A stretch of 64,000 nucleotides of DNA, from positions 372,001 through 436,000 of the forward strand of contig JAOUNS010000001.1 in assembly GCA_029880855.1 (NCBI GenBank), given 5' to 3'. The DNA comes from Gammaproteobacteria bacterium (GTDB taxonomy: Bacteria > Pseudomonadota > Gammaproteobacteria > UBA6429 > Thiohalophilaceae). This document shows, piece after piece, positions 1 through 9,245 of the stretch; positions within the stretch are counted from its first letter, which is position 1; each line of letters opens with the position of its first letter. A program made the position numbers and the translations under genes. A model generated the notes under the pieces. That model searched no databases. It was not told the origin of the DNA and was given only the letters and a program-made list of their open reading frames with translations.

Positions 1-841
1 CATAGATCTGCGCCGCCCATTTATCCACGTCCTGCCAGGATTTAATCGTACTCATATCCAGGTACGGCAGCAGTTTGTCAAAGGTCTGCATACCGTCTTC
101 CAGTTTGAGTTTAGGCAGGTTGGTCAGCGTCCAGCTGCGCCGAATACGTTGGCCGGGCAGTTTTTTGGTTTGCACTACATCCCCGGCATTCACGATTTTA
201 TATTTGAAGTATTCGCTTTCCGGCATTTCCAGCACGATTTGTGATTTGCGCGTCCTTTCCACACTCAGACTCTGTTTGGCGATGGAGTAATGGAAATGAT
301 GAAAAAAGGGCTGCTTCATCCAGTACTGATCCATGGTCTGCCGGACTGTCTTGCGCGACAGCTGATACTCGATGATGGTATTTTCGGCAATGGCCGGCAG
401 GGAGAAAGTCAACTGTTTACGCTCGCCGAAGATATAGTTTTCAGCAACGTCCTCGATTTTCATGGCATCGCGCTCAACATTGAAGACCTTGCCGTCAGCA
501 GTGATCAGACGGGCGAAGTCAAGGCGCATGTCGGAATAGTAGCTGTTAAAGCGAATACTGATCTGGCTGTAATCATCGGCCGCCGATTTGTTGAGAATTT
601 TAACGGCGATATACTCTTTCGAGTCGAGATTGCCTTTGCCGTCAGAGCTGACCAGGAAATAATTCAACAAGGCCACCGAGCCGGCCTTTTTGTCTTCTTC
701 TGACGGTGTATACCCGGCAGTAATGGTTGCTAACGGTGGTGCGATACGCTCCGCTGCGGCCTGCACTGTCTGTGCCAGTATCTGTACCAACAACAGGCCG
801 CTTAAGACCGTTAGTAAATGAAATTTCCTTTTCCCGGACAT
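1..841 (-). CDS. DUF3857 domain secreted protein (C-terminus beyond window)
   Basis: The reading frame is open from an ATG at 841 to the window edge, giving the first 280 residues. It begins with a signal peptide (MSGKRKFHLL then a hydrophobic run ending AQTVQAA). The region after it resembles DUF3857, the beta-rich domain found upstream of transglutaminase-like domains: strands around RFNSYYSDMRLDFARLITADG and a later ELSRKT-like segment. A very strong GGAAGGGGGGAGA ribosome site precedes the ATG. A transglutaminase-like domain would be expected in the missing part but cannot be seen. It is divergent from mscS across about 320 bp. The family is usually periplasmic and of unknown function. 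Confidence 0.8.
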   Translation of the reverse strand, partial: MSGKRKFHLLTVLSGLLLVQILAQTVQAAAERIAPPLATITAGYTPSEEDKKAGSVALLNYFLVSSDGKGNLDSKEYIAVKILNKSAADDYSQISIRFNSYYSDMRLDFARLITADGKVFNVERDAMKIEDVAENYIFGERKQLTFSLPAIAENTIIEYQLSRKTVRQTMDQYWMKQPFFHHFHYSIAKQSLSVERTRKSQIVLEMPESEYFKYKIVNAGDVVQTKKLPGQRIRRSWTLTNLPKLKLEDGMQTFDKLLPYLDMSTIKSWQDVDKWAAQIY

Positions 842-1162
842 TCTCCCCCCCTTCCACGAAAACTGTTCAAGTGTTTATCTTAATAGCTGCTCACGATTTA
901 TAAAACAGCTGTATGCATTTTTTCCACCGCCGGTCGGCTCCTGTTCCGGCAGGGGTCCTGCAGCCGGTGCCGCCGTTTGCATCAACACGGACCGATGCGC
1001 CTGGTGTTTATCGCCGCTACCGTTGCAGGCAAATCTGGCCGGCCGATCTCTTTTCGACTATTCTGCACTACTATATAGAACAGTCCGGACATGTCCGCCG
1101 TGTATAGCCGACTCGTCACAGGACAACCTCGGGCAACCATCACACAGGTGTTTAAGGTAACC

Positions 1163-2257
1163 ATGCCAACTCAGAGCAACAATCTGCAGGGTGACGTCCT
1201 CAGCGGCCTGCAACCGATCATCGGTTTCTTCGGTAATTATCCCTTTATGCAGTCCCTGGTGATTTTGGTATTGTTCCTGTTCATCGCCTATGCCACCCGT
1301 ACCGTCCTGAGCAGGGTCCTGGGCAAAATGGCGGAACGCACCAAAATAAAGTGGGATGATCATGTGGTCGGCCTGTTACAACGTCCGATTTTTCTGACCG
1401 TCCTGTTGCTGGGTTTGCTGACGGCTGTCTTGCCGCTGAAATTCCCCGCCGATTTGGTGGACGTCGTGCAGTCCATTGTCGCCACCGTTCTGATCGTGGC
1501 CTGGACCCGCTTCCTGATGCGCCTGTCCCAAATCATGCTGGCCGGTATCAGCAAGAATACCCGCACCCAGTCCCTGATTAAGCCGCAAACCCGGCCTTTG
1601 TTTGAAAACCTCGGTTTTATCCTGATCATCATCATCGCGATCTACTTTGTCTTCCGCGCCTGGAATATCGACATGACCGCCTGGCTGGCCTCTGCCGGTA
1701 TCCTCGGTATCGCCATCGGTTTTGCCGCCAAGGATACTCTCGCCAATCTGTTCTCCGGGGTGTTCATTCTGGCCGATGCGCCCTACAAGCTGGGTGACTA
1801 TATCGTGCTGGATACCGGTGAACGGGGCAAGGTCACCGCCATCGGCCTGCGCAGTACGCGCTTGCTGACCCGCGACGATGTGGAGATCACCATTCCCAAT
1901 GCCATCATGGGTAACAGTCGCATCACCAACCAGTCCGGCGGGCCATATGAGAAGTTTCGTATTCGGATCAAGGTCGGCGTGGCATACGGATCAGATATCG
2001 ATCAGGTGAAAGCGGTACTGGTGGATGTGGCAAACATGGAGACACAGGTCTGTCGCGACCCGGAACCCCGGGTTCGCTTTCGCGTCTTCGGCGCCTCCAG
2101 CCTGGATCTGGAATTATTATGCTGGGTCGATAATCCAGAACTGCGCGGCCGTGTTATGGATGCGCTCAATACCCAAATCTACAAACGCTTCAAGGCTGAA
2201 GGCATCGAAATTCCCTACAGCAAACACGATGTGTTTATCAAGGAGATGCCGAAATGA
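1163..2257 (+). CDS. MscS-family mechanosensitive channel
   Basis: A 364-residue small-conductance mechanosensitive channel that would release osmolytes on hypo-osmotic shock. Four hydrophobic segments precede the pore-lining helix (ASAGILGIAIGFAAKDTLAN, rich in Gly/Ala as in TM3 of MscS). The beta domain follows (NLFSGVFILADAPYKLGDYI, then TAIGLRSTRLLTRDDVEITIPN), and then the alpha/beta cytoplasmic vestibule. The frame also opens at 1091, but the ATG at 1163 has an AAGGT ribosome site a few bases upstream and starts a sensible N-terminus, so I chose it. A short inverted repeat (GATGCC/GGCATC, 2245-2264) overlaps the stop. It stands alone. Confidence 0.92.
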   Translation: MPTQSNNLQGDVLSGLQPIIGFFGNYPFMQSLVILVLFLFIAYATRTVLSRVLGKMAERTKIKWDDHVVGLLQRPIFLTVLLLGLLTAVLPLKFPADLVDVVQSIVATVLIVAWTRFLMRLSQIMLAGISKNTRTQSLIKPQTRPLFENLGFILIIIIAIYFVFRAWNIDMTAWLASAGILGIAIGFAAKDTLANLFSGVFILADAPYKLGDYIVLDTGERGKVTAIGLRSTRLLTRDDVEITIPNAIMGNSRITNQSGGPYEKFRIRIKVGVAYGSDIDQVKAVLVDVANMETQVCRDPEPRVRFRVFGASSLDLELLCWVDNPELRGRVMDALNTQIYKRFKAEGIEIPYSKHDVFIKEMPK

Positions 2258-2408
2258 TGGCATCTTCATAACCCGCACGGTGATGCAACACATCCCCTGC
2301 TGCAATATGGGCATCACTGCCTGATCTGACAGCCACATTTTGCAGCCTGACTTGCCGCGTTTTTTTTGTTAATCTGTGGCGATTCTTGTTACAACACGGT
2401 AGAAAATC

Positions 2409-2780
2409 ATGAGTCAGGAACCTGATTTAACCATGCACACAGCGGAACTGTACCGCGAAGACAACTTTACGGATCGGCGCATCGGCCATATCCGCCGCAT
2501 GACACCGGTCACCGCCAATGGCGAGGACGATCCCTCCCGTCCGGTGATCTACATCGGTCAGGCGCAGATGATGACAAACATGGGTCCATTACCGCTTTCC
2601 TTTGAGCTCGATGCAGCCACGCTGGAAGAGGCCTGCCAAAAATTTGCGGATGGCGCCAAACAGGCGATGGACAAAACCATTGAAGAGGCCCGCGAAATGC
2701 AAAGACAGGCGGCATCCCGCATTGTGATCCCCGAAGCGGGTGGCAGCATTCCCGGCAGCGGCAAGATTCAGTTGAAATAA
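2409..2780 (+). CDS. Conserved cytoplasmic protein, function unknown
   Basis: A 123-residue soluble protein without signal peptide or membrane segment. It reads like a conserved gammaproteobacterial family (ELYREDNFTDRRIGHIRRMTPVT followed by a helix EEACQKFADGAKQAMDKTIEEAREM), but I cannot assign a named function. The C-terminus is low in complexity (GGSIPGSGK). It converges on uup with a 24-bp gap holding a CCCGCCGGCGGG palindrome. Its strong codon bias and clean ORF make it a real gene. Confidence 0.75.
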   Translation: MSQEPDLTMHTAELYREDNFTDRRIGHIRRMTPVTANGEDDPSRPVIYIGQAQMMTNMGPLPLSFELDAATLEEACQKFADGAKQAMDKTIEEAREMQRQAASRIVIPEAGGSIPGSGKIQLK

Positions 2781-2804
2781 AACCGCGTCCCGCCGGCGGG
2801 ATGA

Positions 2805-4700
2805 TCAGGTCAGGCTGTCCAGGTATTCCCAGCGATCATAGGCGACCTGCAATTCGTCGTTGACCTCTTGCAAACGTTGCAGGGTCGCTGTGATGACGGC
2901 CTTGTCCTGTTGATAAAACTCGCCCTGCGTGGTCTGTTGCTCCAGGGCCTGTTGTTCGTTCTCCAGTTTTTCAATCAGCTCCGGCAAGGCCGCCAGTTCA
3001 CGTTGTTCCTTATAGACCAGCTTTTTCTTTTCCTTAACCGGCGCAGGCTTGTCGTTTTTCTGTTTGTCCGCCTTGACCTGTTGTTTTTCCGCCCGGGTCT
3101 CCTGTTGATCGGTTTTGCGCTGACGCAACCAGTCTTCGTATCCGCCGACATATTCCTGCACTGCACCGTCACCTTCAAAGGCAATGGTTGAAGTGACCAC
3201 ATTATCCAGAAACGCACGGTCATGGCTGACCAATAACAGTGTCCCTTCGTAATCTGACAACAGATCTTCCAGCAATTCCAGTGTATCCACATCCAGATCA
3301 TTGGTGGGTTCATCCAGCACCATCAGGTTGGCGGACTGCAAAAAGATCTTCGCCAGTAACAGGCGATTGCGTTCACCACCGGAGAGGATCTTCACCGGGG
3401 AATCGATTCGCTCCGGCGGAAAGAGGAAATCACGCAGATAGCTGATCACATGGCGTGACTTGCCGCGCACCAGCACATGATCACTGCCTTCGCTGATATT
3501 GTCGCGCACGGTTTTTTCCGGATTCAGATCACCGCGATGTTGATCAAAGTAGGCCAGTTGTAATTTGGTCCCCATCACCACATCACCCTGCTGCGGTGTC
3601 AGATCACCCAGAATAATTTTTAACAGGGTACTCTTGCCGGAACCGTTCGGGCCGATGATGCCGATGCGGTCCCCGCGCATAATGCGTGAAGAAAAATCGT
3701 TGATGATGACCTGCTCATCATACTGAAAGTGAATATGGCGCAGATCGACGACGATCTTGCCTGACAGTTCGCTGCTGTTCAGATTAAAGTTGACCTTGCC
3801 CTGTTGGCTGATCCGCTCGGCGGCCTTGCGCCGCATCTCCTGCAAGCGGCGCACCTTGCCTTCATTGCGGGTGCGACGCGCCTTGATCCCCTGTCTGATC
3901 CAGACCTCATGTTCCGCTAGTTTTTTATCGAACTTGGCATTGGCGCGGGATTCGGCCTCCAGCATCTCCTCTTTCTTGCGCAGGTAGTGGGCATAGTCAC
4001 CGGGGAAGGAGCTGAGCACACCCCGATCCAGTTCGACGATGCGGGTGGCCAGGTTGCGCAGGAAGGTTCGGTCGTGGGTGATAAAGATCAGCGCACCCTT
4101 GAAGTTGAGCAGGTAGGCCTCCAGCCAGGTGATGGCGGCGATGTCCATGTGATTGGTGGGTTCGTCCAGCAACAACAGGTCAGGTTCGCTGACCAGAGCG
4201 CGGGCCAGCAGGACCCGGCGTCGCATCCCGCCCGAGCAATCAATCAGCCGCTTGTCCGCCTCCAGCTCGAGTTTGCTGAGGGCCGTCTCCACCTTCTGGT
4301 TGATGTTCCAGCCGTCCTGAGCCTCGATCTGCTGTTGCAGCTCATTCAACTGCGCCAGTGACGCTTCACTGTGTCCCACATGGTGTACGGCGTTATGGTA
4401 GTCGGTGAGCAATTGCCCCATTTCCCCCAGACCACCGGCCACCACCTCGTAGATGGTCTGTTCGGAATCGGTGGGGACCTCCTGTTCCAGATAGGCGACT
4501 CGCAGGGTATCCTGCCGCCAGACCTCCCCATCATCCGGTTCGGCCTGTTTGCTGATGACCCGGAACAGGGTCGATTTACCGGTGCCGTTCCGCCCCACCA
4601 AACAGACCCGCTCCCCCTTTTCGATCTGGAAATCGACCTGTTGTAACAGGGGATGGTGGCCGTAGGCGAGGGAGACTTGGTTCAGGCTGAGCAGGGGCAT
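2805..4700 (-). CDS. uup: ABC-F ATPase Uup
   Basis: A 631-residue soluble tandem ATPase, about the length of E. coli Uup. The first nucleotide-binding domain has Walker A GRNGTGKS, signature CSGGMRRRVLLARAL and Walker B LLLLDEPTNHMD. The charged interdomain linker carries KARRTRNEGKVRRLQEMR. The second domain has GPNGSGKS, LSGGERNRLLLAKIF and MVLDEPTNDLD. The last about 100 residues form the Lys/Gln-rich coiled coil typical of Uup. ABC-F proteins act on the ribosome; Uup is also linked to replication-associated genome stability and tandem-repeat excision. No membrane domain is present. The ATG at 4700 has only a weak ribosome site. Confidence 0.93.
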   Translation of the reverse strand: MPLLSLNQVSLAYGHHPLLQQVDFQIEKGERVCLVGRNGTGKSTLFRVISKQAEPDDGEVWRQDTLRVAYLEQEVPTDSEQTIYEVVAGGLGEMGQLLTDYHNAVHHVGHSEASLAQLNELQQQIEAQDGWNINQKVETALSKLELEADKRLIDCSGGMRRRVLLARALVSEPDLLLLDEPTNHMDIAAITWLEAYLLNFKGALIFITHDRTFLRNLATRIVELDRGVLSSFPGDYAHYLRKKEEMLEAESRANAKFDKKLAEHEVWIRQGIKARRTRNEGKVRRLQEMRRKAAERISQQGKVNFNLNSSELSGKIVVDLRHIHFQYDEQVIINDFSSRIMRGDRIGIIGPNGSGKSTLLKIILGDLTPQQGDVVMGTKLQLAYFDQHRGDLNPEKTVRDNISEGSDHVLVRGKSRHVISYLRDFLFPPERIDSPVKILSGGERNRLLLAKIFLQSANLMVLDEPTNDLDVDTLELLEDLLSDYEGTLLLVSHDRAFLDNVVTSTIAFEGDGAVQEYVGGYEDWLRQRKTDQQETRAEKQQVKADKQKNDKPAPVKEKKKLVYKEQRELAALPELIEKLENEQQALEQQTTQGEFYQQDKAVITATLQRLQEVNDELQVAYDRWEYLDSLT

Positions 4701-4913
4701 GGCGGTATCGCATCAGGAAAAGTCGCGATTATACATGAATCCGGCGCGTGAAATTTATCCTGCCGGAATCCTTACCGGGCGGCCGAAAACGGTAAACCCT
4801 CCCCCCTTCTTTCAAGTGACAATCATCCTTTATAATATTTATTATCCAATATAATCATATAGTTATTATTCCATACCCTGTTTTTGAGCCGGCCCGTCTT
4901 CGACTCCACCGTA

Positions 4914-7283
4914 TCAGCCGCTGAATTGGCTGCCGGCACGCAGATTCATTCTCTGCCGATAATCCCGCTGCGCGAGCTCGTTCAATTCCGCCAGTTTTTC
5001 CACCAGCGCGGCCACTGACACCAGGTCTTTGCCTTTCAGTTTGTTTTCCGCCTCTTCAGCAAGCCGGGAAATAATGTCGTAACCATAGCTGCCGCCCATG
5101 CCTTTTAATGTATGCAGAATGTGCGTCAACGCATCATGGTCAGCCACACTCAAGGCCTCCCGACACTGTTTGATATAGTCCGGCAGGTTATCCAGAAACA
5201 TGCCCACCAGATTCACCATATCCGGATCAGTTGTAAATAAACTGGAGACCATCGTCCCGTTTGGCTCTTCCCGGCCGTCGGCGAGATATTTGCTCAATGA
5301 ACGGTAGAGTTGTTCGTTTTGAATCGGTTTGGTCAGAAAGTCATTACAACCTGCGCGCAAGGATCGTTTTTTGTCCTCCTGCATCGCATTGGCAGTGAGC
5401 GCCACGATCGGCCCCTCATATCCCTGTTCTCGCAGCTCACGGGTCGCGGTATAACCGTCCATGACCGGCATCTGCATATCCATCAGGATGACCGAATACG
5501 GCCGGGCAAGCGCCTTGTTCACTGCCTCGGCACCGTTTACCGCCAGACTGACCTCCAGGCCGAATTTTTTCAGGTACCGCTCCACCAGTACCTGCAATGC
5601 CGGTGTATCTTCCACCAGCAACACATGACCGCTGAGTTGGGCCTGTTGCGGCGTTGCGTCGACTGATGCTTCTGTTGTTTCTTCAACATACTCATTAATC
5701 AGTTCAACTGTCTTTTGTTCACGGCTGATCGGTATACGCAAGGTGAAACAACTGCCCTTGCCCTCTTCACTGGTGACAGTCAGATCACCCCCCAGCAACT
5801 CGCTGAGACAACGGGATAAAGACAAGCCCAGACCGGTACCGCCATATTTGCGCGTGGTGGTGATATCCGCCTGTACAAACGGCTCAAAGATCCGTTGTAA
5901 TTGTCCTGCCGTCATCCCGATACCGGTATCAATCACCGAGATTGCCAGTGCGGCAAGTCGCGGCAGATATTGCACCTTGATCGTTACGGCGCCCTGTTCG
6001 GTAAATTTGACGCTGTTACTGCACAGGTTCAGCAGAATTTGTCTGAACCGGACAATATCGGTGTCAATGACTTTGGGTAACGGGAATTCATACTCAAGAT
6101 CGAACTGCAACGGTTTGTCACGGTTCAGGTTACGGGCCAACGCCAGCACATCGGACAGCACAGAAAAATAATTCACCGGCGCATTCTCAAGCTCCAGCAT
6201 GTTGGCTTCGATTTTTGATAAATCCAGCACATCATTAATCATCTCTTTCAGGTGCTCACCACTGCGGATAATTGTCCGCACCGAACTTTCCAGCTCCTTG
6301 CGTGAGGTTCCCTCTTCCAGCAACAACTCGGCGAAACCAATAATGGCTGACAACGGTGTGCGAATCTCATGACTCATATTGGCCAAAAACAGACTCTTGG
6401 CCTGATTGGCCCGTTCCGCCTCATGCCGGGCATTGATGGCTTCCTCGGTGCGGACCTTTACCATCTCCTCCAGCATGGTGCGATGTGTTTCAAGCTCCCG
6501 CTGATCCTTCACTGTTTGACTGATATCCATACCATACACATAAGCTGACTTCAGATCGGGCACCGGGGCAAACACCAGCTTGTAGAAAATTCCATTACAG
6601 GTTTCGATGATAATTTCGTGTTTGTTACCGCTGCTCACACACTTGTTGACCAACGCAAGAATATCCGCCGGGACAGTTGCTGTTTCAAGCGCCTGCCATA
6701 ATTCCAGAATGGGTTGGCAACACCCGTTGGCATAACTGATTTCACCGGAACTACCGATTTTCATCACCGGGTTCACACTCTCTGCCGGAAAACGGGCCAG
6801 TTCCCAGATTTTTTTATCCTGCTCGACCTTTTCCGTCACATCATAGATGCTGCCGATAAAGACAATTTCTCCATCCAGGGTCATTTTACTGACGGCAATT
6901 TCCGCCAGAAAGAAACCACCATCTTTGCGATAGACCTGCAGGTAGCGTTTCTTGCCCACCACATTGTCACTTTTACTGCTGAAACCTTTCACATAGCCAT
7001 CATGCTCTCTGGCAATATGCTCTCCCATTAACATGGTGATATTCTTGCCCAGCAACTCATCTTTGCTGTAACCCGTCAATTCGATGGTCGCACGATTAAC
7101 CGTAAGCATGGTTCCGTGCATATCGATAGTAACGATACCGCCCAGCAGGTTATTCATAATGCCCGCCAGCAAGCGTTGATGATATTCACCGGTTTCACAG
7201 GAAACCGGCTCAACACTGCTTGCTGTTGCATCTTCCGTGCTGTGTTGGGCCGGTGTTTTTTCCGTATCGTTTTGCAATCCCAT
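4914..7283 (-). CDS. Hybrid sensor histidine kinase (PAS-PAS-HisKA-HATPase-REC-HPt)
   Basis: A cytoplasmic hybrid kinase of about 789 residues with no membrane segment. In order: a PAS domain (GGIVTIDMHGTMLTVNRATI, with GYSKDELLGKNI), a second PAS-like segment, a coiled coil, HisKA with the phospho-His box ANMSHEIRTPLSAIIGFAEL, HATPase with N-box RQILLNLCSNSVKF, G1 DTGIGM and G2 YGGTGLGLSLS, a receiver with phospho-Asp in VILMDMQMPVMDG, and a C-terminal HPt domain with His in LHTLKGMGGSYGY. This is a complete internal phosphorelay of the BarA type. The frame opens at a TTG (7313), but the ATG at 7283 has an AGG about 9 bases upstream and is preferred. Divergent from the response regulator at 7500, its likely partner. 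Confidence 0.92.
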   Translation of the reverse strand: MGLQNDTEKTPAQHSTEDATASSVEPVSCETGEYHQRLLAGIMNNLLGGIVTIDMHGTMLTVNRATIELTGYSKDELLGKNITMLMGEHIAREHDGYVKGFSSKSDNVVGKKRYLQVYRKDGGFFLAEIAVSKMTLDGEIVFIGSIYDVTEKVEQDKKIWELARFPAESVNPVMKIGSSGEISYANGCCQPILELWQALETATVPADILALVNKCVSSGNKHEIIIETCNGIFYKLVFAPVPDLKSAYVYGMDISQTVKDQRELETHRTMLEEMVKVRTEEAINARHEAERANQAKSLFLANMSHEIRTPLSAIIGFAELLLEEGTSRKELESSVRTIIRSGEHLKEMINDVLDLSKIEANMLELENAPVNYFSVLSDVLALARNLNRDKPLQFDLEYEFPLPKVIDTDIVRFRQILLNLCSNSVKFTEQGAVTIKVQYLPRLAALAISVIDTGIGMTAGQLQRIFEPFVQADITTTRKYGGTGLGLSLSRCLSELLGGDLTVTSEEGKGSCFTLRIPISREQKTVELINEYVEETTEASVDATPQQAQLSGHVLLVEDTPALQVLVERYLKKFGLEVSLAVNGAEAVNKALARPYSVILMDMQMPVMDGYTATRELREQGYEGPIVALTANAMQEDKKRSLRAGCNDFLTKPIQNEQLYRSLSKYLADGREEPNGTMVSSLFTTDPDMVNLVGMFLDNLPDYIKQCREALSVADHDALTHILHTLKGMGGSYGYDIISRLAEEAENKLKGKDLVSVAALVEKLAELNELAQRDYRQRMNLRAGSQFSG

Positions 7284-7499
7284 ATCCAGACCTGTCATTT
7301 TTGGCAGTGCCAATCAGAAAAATAAAATATGTGTATAACCTGTAATATTTGGCAGAAAACAACTGTAATGTCGCTCAACTTCGCTACTCATCGGCCGTTA
7401 TCAGTGAAGTTTTAGCGTTTGCAGATTTTTAATTTGATGTGTAAATACCATCCACTTACCACGTTATTTTTTTACTTTGGACAAAACCGGTGAAGCAGT

Positions 7500-8705
7500 A
7501 TGAAGATTCTTGCGATTGATGACGAACAACTTACTCGTGACTTTATTCAACAGGTGCTTGAAAGTGACCATCAGGTATACCTGTGTGCAGACGGCAAAAG
7601 CGGTATTGAATATGCCCGCAGCCATGAGCCTGACTTGATCATACTTGATGTCAAAATGCCGAGTCCGAACGGCTATGAAGTTTGCCGGATGTTAAAACAG
7701 GACCCGCAAACCGCTGACATCCCGGTCATGTTCCTTTCTGCTCATACCGAACTGGAGGAACAGTTGCAGGGTTTTGCCGCCGGTGGTACCGACTATCTCA
7801 TCAAACCCTGTGCGCCGGACACCCTGCGCGCCAAGGTAAAGATCATGCACCGGTATTGCATGGAGCAATTACACCTGAAGCAAACCTGCCGGGAGGCAAA
7901 CAAAACTGCTCATCTGGCCCTGCTGGGCAGTAGTGAAATCGGTCTGGCCATGCATTTTATGGAAAGCAGTTATATGTTGTATGGCATGGATGAATTGGCC
8001 GAGACCTTCTTCAACATGACAAATAAACTTGAACTGGTCTGCGCCATGACGTTTTTTGGTCCGAATCAACAACCGCGCAGTTATTTTTCCGACAACAAAA
8101 GCTCGCCGCTGGAAATTGAGTTATTGGATAAAATGCGTAATCAAAAACGTATCTTTGAATACGGGCAGCGTATATTTGTCAACTTCCCGAATGTTACCCT
8201 GCTGGTAAAAAACATGCCGGTTGATGACCATGATCGTTATGGCCGTATCAAGGACCTGCTGCCCATGGCGCTCACCGCCATGAGTAACAAGCTGTTGTCC
8301 ATGCTGACCGAAAAAACCATACATGATCAATTTAATGAATTAACCAGTTCATTTGCCGAAATCAAAAGTGATTTGCTCTCCCTGAGCAACTCCATGGCTT
8401 ATAACCGTGACGTAAGCACCAAAGTATTGCGTGACATGGTGGGCGAGATTGGCGACCTGTTACCCAAACTCGGTCTGGAGGAAGATCAGGAGTCCTATAT
8501 TTTTGATTGTATTGAACAATCAACAATCAAATCGCTGGACCTGAATGATTCACTGGAAACCATGAACCGAACCTTCCACCGCATCGCCGAAAAATTACAA
8601 CTTCTGCTCGACAAGCAGAAAATAATGGTAAATGAAATCGATGCTCATTCCGGTATAAACAAGCAGTCTGGTTCACAACCTGTAAAGGATATTGAGTTAT
8701 TTTGA
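7500..8705 (+). CDS. Response regulator with unrecognised C-terminal region
   Basis: The first about 120 residues are a CheY-like receiver: acidic pair DDE (residues 7-9), phospho-Asp D50 in LIILDVKMPSPNGYE, Thr/Ser after MFLSA and Lys in YLIKP. The remaining about 270 residues match no DNA-binding, GGDEF, EAL or HD output domain I know. They contain a globular part (SSEIGLAMHFMESSYMLYGMDELAE to about 265) and then long helical stretches with few charged interruptions. The ATG has a GGTGA ribosome site. It lies 216 bp from, and divergent to, a hybrid kinase with an HPt domain, so phosphotransfer between them is a reasonable inference. A terminator follows. Confidence 0.88.
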   Translation: MKILAIDDEQLTRDFIQQVLESDHQVYLCADGKSGIEYARSHEPDLIILDVKMPSPNGYEVCRMLKQDPQTADIPVMFLSAHTELEEQLQGFAAGGTDYLIKPCAPDTLRAKVKIMHRYCMEQLHLKQTCREANKTAHLALLGSSEIGLAMHFMESSYMLYGMDELAETFFNMTNKLELVCAMTFFGPNQQPRSYFSDNKSSPLEIELLDKMRNQKRIFEYGQRIFVNFPNVTLLVKNMPVDDHDRYGRIKDLLPMALTAMSNKLLSMLTEKTIHDQFNELTSSFAEIKSDLLSLSNSMAYNRDVSTKVLRDMVGEIGDLLPKLGLEEDQESYIFDCIEQSTIKSLDLNDSLETMNRTFHRIAEKLQLLLDKQKIMVNEIDAHSGINKQSGSQPVKDIELF

Positions 8706-8713
8706 TGTGTGTT

Positions 8714-8745
8714 AAAAACAGATCGGGTATCTCCCGGTCTGTTTT
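8714..8745 (+). terminator. Rho-independent terminator after response regulator
   Basis: The sequence ACAGATCGGG, a short loop and CCCGGTCTGTTTT forms a stem with a T-run nine bases past the stop of the response regulator. Confidence 0.75.
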
Positions 8746-8843
8746 AGACAGGAAAGTAACACTCCCATGGGTGCAGTTCACTTATCTGATGGTATAGGCT
8801 AAACTGGACGGAACGCCGACAACCTCGCATAAGGAGCGTGATC

Positions 8844-9245
8844 ATGGTTCCACCTTTTGGACTGCCCATAACCAGTCTTGTTGCCCTGCCCCTGACCCTG
8901 TTGATCATCGGACTTGCCTATCGGGTCGTTTTGTTGCGCCGCAGCGAAAAGGTCGGCGTTGGTTCCGGTAACAGCAAGCCACTGGCACTGGCCATGGCCG
9001 CCCACAGCAATGCCATCGAAAATGTACCATTGGCTCTGATCCTGTTCGCCATGGCTGAGTTCAAGGGCGTGAACAGCATCTTCCTGCTGGTAACCGGTAT
9101 TCTGTTCGTAATCGGTCGCGGTTTGAATGCCTGGGGTGTCGGCAACCACGCCAATTACTCTGTTGGCCGCTACTATGGCACAGTAATCACCTGGCTGATT
9201 ATGATCGTTCTTGCAGTGCTGAACTTTTGGCTGGTGGTCAGCTAG
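8844..9245 (+). CDS. MAPEG-family membrane protein
   Basis: A 133-residue protein with four hydrophobic segments and the pattern of the MAPEG (membrane-associated eicosanoid/glutathione) family: RxxEKVGxG after helix 1, AHSNAIENVPLALIL in helix 2, RGLNAWGVG near helix 3. Bacterial members are glutathione-transferase-like but rarely characterised. A GTG at 8838 extends the frame by two codons, but AAGGAG (8831-8836) sits 7 bases before the ATG at 8844 and only 1 base before the GTG, which decides the start. Its stop overlaps the convergent HD-GYP stop by 4 bp (CTAG). Confidence 0.88.
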   Translation: MVPPFGLPITSLVALPLTLLIIGLAYRVVLLRRSEKVGVGSGNSKPLALAMAAHSNAIENVPLALILFAMAEFKGVNSIFLLVTGILFVIGRGLNAWGVGNHANYSVGRYYGTVITWLIMIVLAVLNFWLVVS

